From Thermoplasmata archaeon (GTDB lineage: Archaea > Thermoplasmatota > Thermoplasmata > Lutacidiplasmatales > UBA184), in contig JAJYUO010000033.1 of the NCBI GenBank assembly GCA_021792485.1, positions 1 to 10,248 of the forward strand: DNA of 10,248 nt, in the 5' to 3' direction. The notes beneath the pieces were generated by a model, which was given only the letters and a program-made list of their open reading frames with translations, was not told the DNA's origin and made no database searches. Both the position numbers and the translations under genes were made by a program. Below are positions 6,695-10,248 of the stretch, in pieces. Numbering within the stretch: position 1 is the stretch's first letter; every line of letters starts with the position of its first letter.

Positions 6695-8035
6695 ATGACG
6701 GTCCGCATCGTGATCGGCGCCCAGTACGGGGACGAGGCGAAAGGAAAGATCACGGACTACCTCGCCGCGGATGCCCGCTACGTCGTTCGGACGGGAGGGG
6801 GACCGAACGCGGGTCACAGCATCCGCCTCACCCAAGCTTCCGTCGTCCTCCACCAGCTGTCGGTCGGGGTGCTCCGACGCGGCGTGACCGGGATCAGCGG
6901 ACCCGGGATGGTTGTCCAGCCGATGCGCGTGCTGGACGAGATGCGCGAGCTCGAGGAGAAGAAGCTCCTGCTCGGGGAGCTCGTGATCAGCGACCGGGCC
7001 CACGTTCTCCTTCCGATCCACGAGGTCGAGGATGCCTGGGAGGACGCGCTGCGCGCGCGTCAGGACCCGGCCCGCGGGATCGGCACCACCGGGCGCGGCA
7101 TCGGCCCGGCGTATGCCGATCGGTACGGCCGCTGGGGGATCCGCTACGGCGAGCTTAGCCACCTCGATACCCTGCGCGCTCGCCTGGACATGCTCTACGA
7201 GCGCAAGCGGCTCGTTCCGGGTCTTCCGCCGCGCGCCGAACTCGAGAGTTCGCTCCTCGACGCAGGGGAACGCCTCTCTCCGTACATCCGCGACGTCGAT
7301 CCGATGCTCTTTGGAGCGCTCGAGCGCGGCGAGCCGATCCTCCTGGAAGGCGCCCAAAGCGCTCTTCTCGACATCGACTTCGGGACGTATCCGTTCGTCA
7401 CGAGCTCGCATCCGACCAGCGCCGGCGCCCTCGTGGGCGCGGGGCTTCCGCCCCAGTGCGTGACCGAGGTGATCGGCGTCGCCAAGGCCTACGCAACCCG
7501 CGTCGGGGCAGGACCGTTCCTGACGCGCGCGGAGGCGGAGGAGGAGGCGTACCTCCAACGGGTCGGCGGAGAACGCGGCGCGACGACCGGACGAGCCCGC
7601 GCGTGCGGCTGGCTCGATCTCGTGCTCCTGCGCTACGTCGCGCGCCTCAACGGTCTCACGTCGCTGGCGATCACCAAGGTCGATGTCCTCGGCGGCCTCG
7701 AGTCGGTGCCGGTCTGCACGGCCTACGTCGGATCCGACGGGACCCGCTGGACCGATCGACCGCCCACCGCGATCGACGACTACGCGGGCCTGACGCCCGT
7801 CTACGAACGCCGGCCGGGTTGGCCCGAATTCCATCCTCGACTCGCCGAACGCATCCGGCGGGAAGGCGCTCGCGCGCTTCCCGCAGAACTCCAGGAGTTC
7901 CTTGCCTTCGTGGAGAAGGAGACGGGTGTGTCCGTAGACTACGTCAGCTACGGTGCGCACCGGGACGAGACGGTCCGCCGAACCTCCCGCGCGGGTCACC
8001 GCCGCCCTACGCCGATCTCGCGATGGGCGAAGTGA
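6695..8035 (+). CDS. purA: Adenylosuccinate synthetase
   Basis: PurA condenses IMP with aspartate using GTP to make adenylosuccinate, the committed step to AMP in the cytoplasm. The 446-residue protein is full length. Catalytic D13 in QYGDEAKGK and H41 in GGGPNAGH fall at the same numbers as in the E. coli enzyme. The first motif differs from the textbook QWGDEGKGK at two positions (Y11, A15). Further signatures are GTTGRGIGPAYADR, LEGAQSALLDIDFGTYPFVTSS, ATRVGAGPFLT and ITKVDVLGG. The end, SYGAHRDETV, corresponds to the usual C-terminal motif and is followed by about 19 extra, Arg-rich residues. The ATG has GAGG seven bases upstream. The exporter gene follows after seven bases, so the two are probably co-transcribed. 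The divergent aminotransferase could supply PurA's aspartate (inferred). The long open frame on the opposite strand is a codon-bias shadow. Confidence 0.98.
   Translation: MTVRIVIGAQYGDEAKGKITDYLAADARYVVRTGGGPNAGHSIRLTQASVVLHQLSVGVLRRGVTGISGPGMVVQPMRVLDEMRELEEKKLLLGELVISDRAHVLLPIHEVEDAWEDALRARQDPARGIGTTGRGIGPAYADRYGRWGIRYGELSHLDTLRARLDMLYERKRLVPGLPPRAELESSLLDAGERLSPYIRDVDPMLFGALERGEPILLEGAQSALLDIDFGTYPFVTSSHPTSAGALVGAGLPPQCVTEVIGVAKAYATRVGAGPFLTRAEAEEEAYLQRVGGERGATTGRARACGWLDLVLLRYVARLNGLTSLAITKVDVLGGLESVPVCTAYVGSDGTRWTDRPPTAIDDYAGLTPVYERRPGWPEFHPRLAERIRREGARALPAELQEFLAFVEKETGVSVDYVSYGAHRDETVRRTSRAGHRRPTPISRWAK
8029..8035 (+). promoter_or_regulatory. Shine-Dalgarno-like site for the exporter, overlapping the purA stop
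   Basis: GAAGTGA resembles the archaeal consensus GAGGTGA with one mismatch, includes the purA TGA (8033-8035), and is seven bases from the GTG at 8043. It supports that start and suggests coupled translation. Confidence 0.4.
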
Positions 8036-8042
8036 ACCGCCC

Positions 8043-8915
8043 GTGGACATCGACCCGTTCCTTTACGTAGCGCTGGGCGCGGGGATCCTGCTCGGCTGGG
8101 CGCTACGCCCACGGACCGTGTGGATCGCACGAGCGACGCACGCGACGATCCTCGCTCTAGTGTTCTTCCTCGGCGCCTCGCTCGCCAGCGTACCGTCCTC
8201 CGATCTTCCCGGCGCGATCGGGCTCGGCCTCGGGTTTGCCGTCCTCATCGTGGCCTGTACGATCGCCTTCGCGGTCCTGATCCACCCCGCACGAGCCCCA
8301 TCGCGCGCGCCCGCGTCAACCGCGGTGGCTCGCGGAGCTTCGGCGTGGTTCTCCGTCGCACTGATCGTCGCACTCGTCCTCGGATACGCGATCGCCTCGG
8401 CCGTGCGCGTTCCGGCAGAGAGCGGTATCACCGACGCCCTCTACTTGCTCCTTTTCCTCGTCGGCCTGGGCCTGCGGTGGCTGTGGAAGTCCCTGGCCCG
8501 GGTCTGGGTTCCCGTTGCCGCCTCTCTCTTGGGCGCGGTTGTCGCCGCAGGAGCCTACACCGCTGCCACGGGCCTCGCGCTGCGATCGTCGCTCGCGATC
8601 ACGTTCGGGTTCGGCTGGTACTCCCTGGACGGTCCCCTTGTCGCGGCGAGCGTGGGGGCCACCCTCGGTCTGATCGCCTTCCTCGCGAACTTCCTTCGGG
8701 AGAACCTCACGATGCTCCTGGCGCCGGCGCTCGGCCGCCGGCTGGGAGGGGACGGGGTGACCGCGATGGGAGGTGCGACGTCGATGGATACGACGCTCTA
8801 CTTCGTGGTGAACTTCGGAGATCCCGACGCGGCATCGCTCGCTCTGGCCTCCGGGCTGGTGCTGACCGTGGCCGCGAGCCTGCTCGTCCCCCTCCTTCTC
8901 GCCGTCCCGGCATGA
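8043..8915 (+). CDS. lysO: LysO-type (DUF340) lysine exporter
   Basis: A 290-residue, strongly hydrophobic integral membrane protein with about eight predicted membrane segments. It is close to the roughly 300 residues of E. coli LysO (YbjE), which expels lysine and toxic lysine analogues. The diagnostic C-terminal half is clear: FGFGWYSLDGP (178-188), a segment ending in FLRENL with E210, and GGATSMDTTL with D239. These acidic residues and the GWYSL and GGATSMD motifs are family hallmarks. The GTG at 8043 is chosen because membrane segment 1 (PFLYVALGAGILLGWAL) begins five residues later and a Shine-Dalgarno-like GAAGTGA is seven bases upstream. An in-frame ATG at 7953 would add 30 Arg-rich residues read from inside purA and is unlikely. 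It is probably in an operon with purA, an unusual partner. Substrate is inferred from family only. Confidence 0.87.
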   Translation: MDIDPFLYVALGAGILLGWALRPRTVWIARATHATILALVFFLGASLASVPSSDLPGAIGLGLGFAVLIVACTIAFAVLIHPARAPSRAPASTAVARGASAWFSVALIVALVLGYAIASAVRVPAESGITDALYLLLFLVGLGLRWLWKSLARVWVPVAASLLGAVVAAGAYTAATGLALRSSLAITFGFGWYSLDGPLVAASVGATLGLIAFLANFLRENLTMLLAPALGRRLGGDGVTAMGGATSMDTTLYFVVNFGDPDAASLALASGLVLTVAASLLVPLLLAVPA

Positions 8916-8918
8916 ACC

Positions 8919-8924
8919 TATTAA
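8919..8924 (+). promoter_or_regulatory. TATA-like box for tRNA-Val
   Basis: TATTAA lies four bases after the exporter stop codon and about 31 bases before the first base of the tRNA. This fits an archaeal promoter starting a few bases upstream of the mature tRNA. Confidence 0.6.
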
Positions 8925-8951
8925 CCGTCGGGGCAAATCGGGGCGTCGCGC

Positions 8952-9024
8952 GGGCTCGTGGTCCAGCGGTTACGACGTCGCTCTCACACAGCGAAGGTCG
9001 CCGGTTCGAATCCGGCCGAGCCCA
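8952..9024 (+). tRNA. tRNA-Val (anticodon CAC)
   Basis: A 73-base cloverleaf without intron. The acceptor stem GGGCTCG/CGAGCCC pairs fully and is followed by discriminator A (9024). The D arm has GTC/GAC with a C13-C22 mismatch, and GG at 8968-8969. The anticodon stem TCGCT/AGCGA closes the loop CTCACAC, with anticodon CAC at 8985-8987, reading GUG valine codons. The variable loop is AGGTC. The T arm is GCCGG/CCGGC around TTCGAAT. CCA is not encoded and must be added after transcription. The last five bases (9020-9024) are also the start of a 15-base direct repeat. Confidence 0.97.
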
Positions 9025-9083
9025 TCCGAGGAGCCTTTCTCTTGTCTCGCTTCGTGAGGCAAGAGAAGGCCCATCCGAGGAGC
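9020..9083 (+). repeat. 15-base direct repeat bracketing a hairpin, starting in the tRNA 3' end
   Basis: GCCCATCCGAGGAGC occurs perfectly at 9020-9034 and again at 9069-9083. The first copy includes the last five bases of tRNA-Val. The 34 bases between the copies form a hairpin. It could be a small local duplication, a target-site-like duplication around a miniature element, or terminator architecture. No integrase or transposase gene is nearby. Confidence 0.75.
9037..9067 (+). terminator. Strong hairpin just downstream of tRNA-Val
   Basis: Bases 9037-9048 pair with 9056-9067 in a 12-pair stem containing one G-U pair, around a seven-base loop. CC (9034-9035) and GG (9068-9069) can extend it past one bulged T. 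It begins 13 bases after the tRNA. No T-run follows, so a classical archaeal terminator is not shown; a 3'-processing or transcript-end structure is possible. Confidence 0.35.
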
Positions 9084-9137
9084 GGCTGCGGGCCGGACCC
9101 GTCTGTGCCATGCGGTGCGCGCGCGGCGATGGAGAAT

Positions 9138-9178
9138 ACATGCGAGTATGTTTGCCAGCATAGAAGTACATAGGCTAT
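9138..9178 (+). promoter_or_regulatory. AT-rich stretch with two small dyads upstream of the transporter
   Basis: Between the repeats and the TATA box, the sequence is unusually AT-rich for this genome. It contains ACAT (9138-9141) facing ATGT (9148-9151), and the palindrome-like ATAG-G-CTAT (9170-9178). These could be regulator sites for the transporter but are short enough to be chance. Confidence 0.2.
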
Positions 9179-9188
9179 CGACTAACTC

Positions 9189-9194
9189 TTTATC
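9189..9194 (+). promoter_or_regulatory. TATA-like box for the MFS transporter
   Basis: TTTATC is centred about 27 bases upstream of the ATG at 9219, exactly as expected for a leaderless archaeal transcript. No Shine-Dalgarno motif precedes the ATG, which agrees. Confidence 0.6.
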
Positions 9195-9218
9195 CCTGCG
9201 CCCGGGCTGGGAAGGCCG

Positions 9219-10248
9219 ATGAGTGCGTCGCGACCGAACGAGAGTGTCGAGCGGTCGATCCTGCGGCCGCTGGACGACGCGAAAGTCAGTCGTTTCCACT
9301 GGAGGACCGTCCTGATCTCTGGGATGGGGTTTTTCACCGATGCCTACGACCTGTTCGTCATCGGTGTCCTGGTGGCCATGTTCGCGTTCTACCAGCCGTT
9401 CGCGATCCCCGGGGTGCTCGTGAATGTTCCGTTCTTTGGCACGGTAGCCCCGATCACCGGCCTGGGATTGCTCGGCGCGTCCGCGATCTTGGGAGCCGCG
9501 GTGGGTCCGTTCGTCTTTGGCCGTCTGGGCGACCTCCTCGGACGGAAGACAATCTATGGCGTCGAGATGCTGATTCTCGTCTTCGGGGCCGTGATGTCGG
9601 CCCTTGCGTGGAGCTTCGCTGCGCTCATCATCTTCCGCCTGGTCCTCGGCGTGGGCATCGGCGGTGACTACCCGATGAGCTCGACTATCATGAGCGAATA
9701 CTCGAACGTGAAGAGCCGGGGTCGGCTCGTTGGCACGGTCTTCGCGATGCAGGGGTTCGGGCTCCTGAGCGGGGTTGTCCTTGCTTTGGGCCTTCTGTAC
9801 GCCTTCCCGCACTCGCTGGACCTGGTCTGGCGCATCCTCCTTGGAGCCGGCGCGGTCCCAGCGGCGGCCGTGTACTTCTGGCGCCGCCGACTTCCCGAGA
9901 CCCCCCGGTACACGCTCCATGTAGAGGGAAAGGCCAAGGAGACGGCGCGCGTTGTCGGCAACCTTACGGGCGTGGATGTAGCCGCTACCGCCCCTCGGGT
10001 CCGGGGCTCGCGCGGCTCCTACGGCAGCTTCCTCACGCGCTACTGGCCGCTAATCTTGGGCACGGCGGTCTCTTGGTTCCTGTTCGTCATGTCGTTGTAC
10101 GGGACCTGCATCTACGTCACGTCCCTGATCAGCGCGCTCAGCCTGACCTATTCGCCCGGTCTCACGGCGGTCCAACATCTCATCGTTGCCGAAGAGTACG
10201 CGGCGCTGATCACGATCGTCTTCACCATCCCGGGTTACTGGATTGCCG
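9219..10248 (+). CDS. MFS transporter of the phosphate:H+ symporter (PHS/Pht1) type, 3' end beyond window
   Basis: The first 343 residues are visible, about two thirds of the usual 480-540. It is an integral membrane protein with roughly seven to eight membrane segments here. Family marks are GMGFFTDAYDLF in TM1 (35-46), the MFS loop GRLGDLLGRK (101-110), and the PHS signature GVGIGGDYPMSSTIMSEY (144-161) with D150 and Y151. Q178 and the TM6-end LPETPRYTLHVEGKA before the central cytoplasmic loop follow. Aligned to the fungal symporter PiPT, W286 and Y294 match binding-site W320 and Y328, but the TM7 aspartate (PiPT D324) is V290 here. Transport of inorganic phosphate with protons is the family function; the missing acid makes substrate or coupling uncertain. 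The ATG at 9219 is supported by a TATA box 27 bases upstream. It has its own promoter and is not in an operon with the tRNA. Confidence 0.92.
   Translation, partial: MSASRPNESVERSILRPLDDAKVSRFHWRTVLISGMGFFTDAYDLFVIGVLVAMFAFYQPFAIPGVLVNVPFFGTVAPITGLGLLGASAILGAAVGPFVFGRLGDLLGRKTIYGVEMLILVFGAVMSALAWSFAALIIFRLVLGVGIGGDYPMSSTIMSEYSNVKSRGRLVGTVFAMQGFGLLSGVVLALGLLYAFPHSLDLVWRILLGAGAVPAAAVYFWRRRLPETPRYTLHVEGKAKETARVVGNLTGVDVAATAPRVRGSRGSYGSFLTRYWPLILGTAVSWFLFVMSLYGTCIYVTSLISALSLTYSPGLTAVQHLIVAEEYAALITIVFTIPGYWIA

Noticed and set aside
7953..8042. An upstream ATG that would lengthen the LysO-like exporter by 30 residues.
   Set aside because: The extension is Arg-rich and overlaps purA; the GTG at 8043 has a ribosome-binding motif and sits right before the first membrane segment.
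6584..8050. A 488-codon open frame antisense to purA.
   Set aside because: It is antisense to an unmistakable purA; such frames arise from third-position G/C bias. No family motif is seen.
8952..9218. tRNA-Val as the attachment site of an integrated genomic island.
   Set aside because: The repeat copies only five bases of the tRNA end, the enclosed segment is 34 bases, and there is no integrase. The repeat itself is reported as a separate finding.
8970..9920. A 316-codon minus-strand frame through the tRNA, hairpin and transporter.
   Set aside because: It would cover a tRNA gene and runs antisense to a transporter with clear family motifs.
1..10248. CRISPR arrays, insertion sequences, toxin-antitoxin or defence genes.
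   Set aside because: I looked on both strands for regularly spaced repeats, transposase-like frames with terminal inverted repeats, and small paired genes, and found none.

Overview
The window looks like a piece of a high-G+C archaeal chromosome, most plausibly a Thermoplasmata-type euryarchaeon (inferred, not proven). The signs are TATA-like boxes about 26-31 bases upstream of several start codons or of the tRNA, which fits leaderless or nearly leaderless transcripts; a tRNA gene with no encoded CCA; frequent GTG starts; and only occasional Shine-Dalgarno motifs. Coding capacity is dense. There is no integrase, transposase, CRISPR array or phage gene.

Layout. (1) Bases 1-2834, minus strand: a tandem array of three divergent paralogous family-2 glycosyltransferases (GT2), the last running off the left edge. 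They are probably one transcription unit reading leftward from a promoter near 2865. (2) Bases 2835-3153: a 319-base divergent intergenic region holding one promoter in each direction and perhaps a 13-codon leader ORF. (3) Bases 3154-5452, plus strand: an M20 di-zinc deacylase of the ArgE/DapE/LysK type, then after 10 bases a GT4 glycosyltransferase. (4) Bases 5412-6584, minus strand: a class I PLP aminotransferase whose 3' end overlaps the GT4 gene by 41 bases. (5) Bases 6695-8915, plus strand: adenylosuccinate synthetase (purA), then after 7 bases a LysO-type lysine exporter. (6) Bases 8952-9024: tRNA-Val(CAC) with its own TATA box, followed by a strong hairpin bracketed by 15-base direct repeats. 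(7) From 9219 off the right edge: an MFS transporter of the phosphate:H+ symporter (PHS/Pht1) type.

How the genes may work together. The GT2 and GT4 enzymes point to surface glycan, glycolipid or glycoprotein synthesis. The M20 enzyme, aminotransferase and LysO would fit amino-acid metabolism (lysine/arginine/aspartate), and the aminotransferase could supply the aspartate that PurA consumes. These links rest only on gene neighbourhood. I see no defence or mobile system. The points most worth a second look are the loss of the TM7 aspartate in the Pht1-like transporter, the repeat-bracketed hairpin abutting the tRNA, and the GT2 paralogue array.
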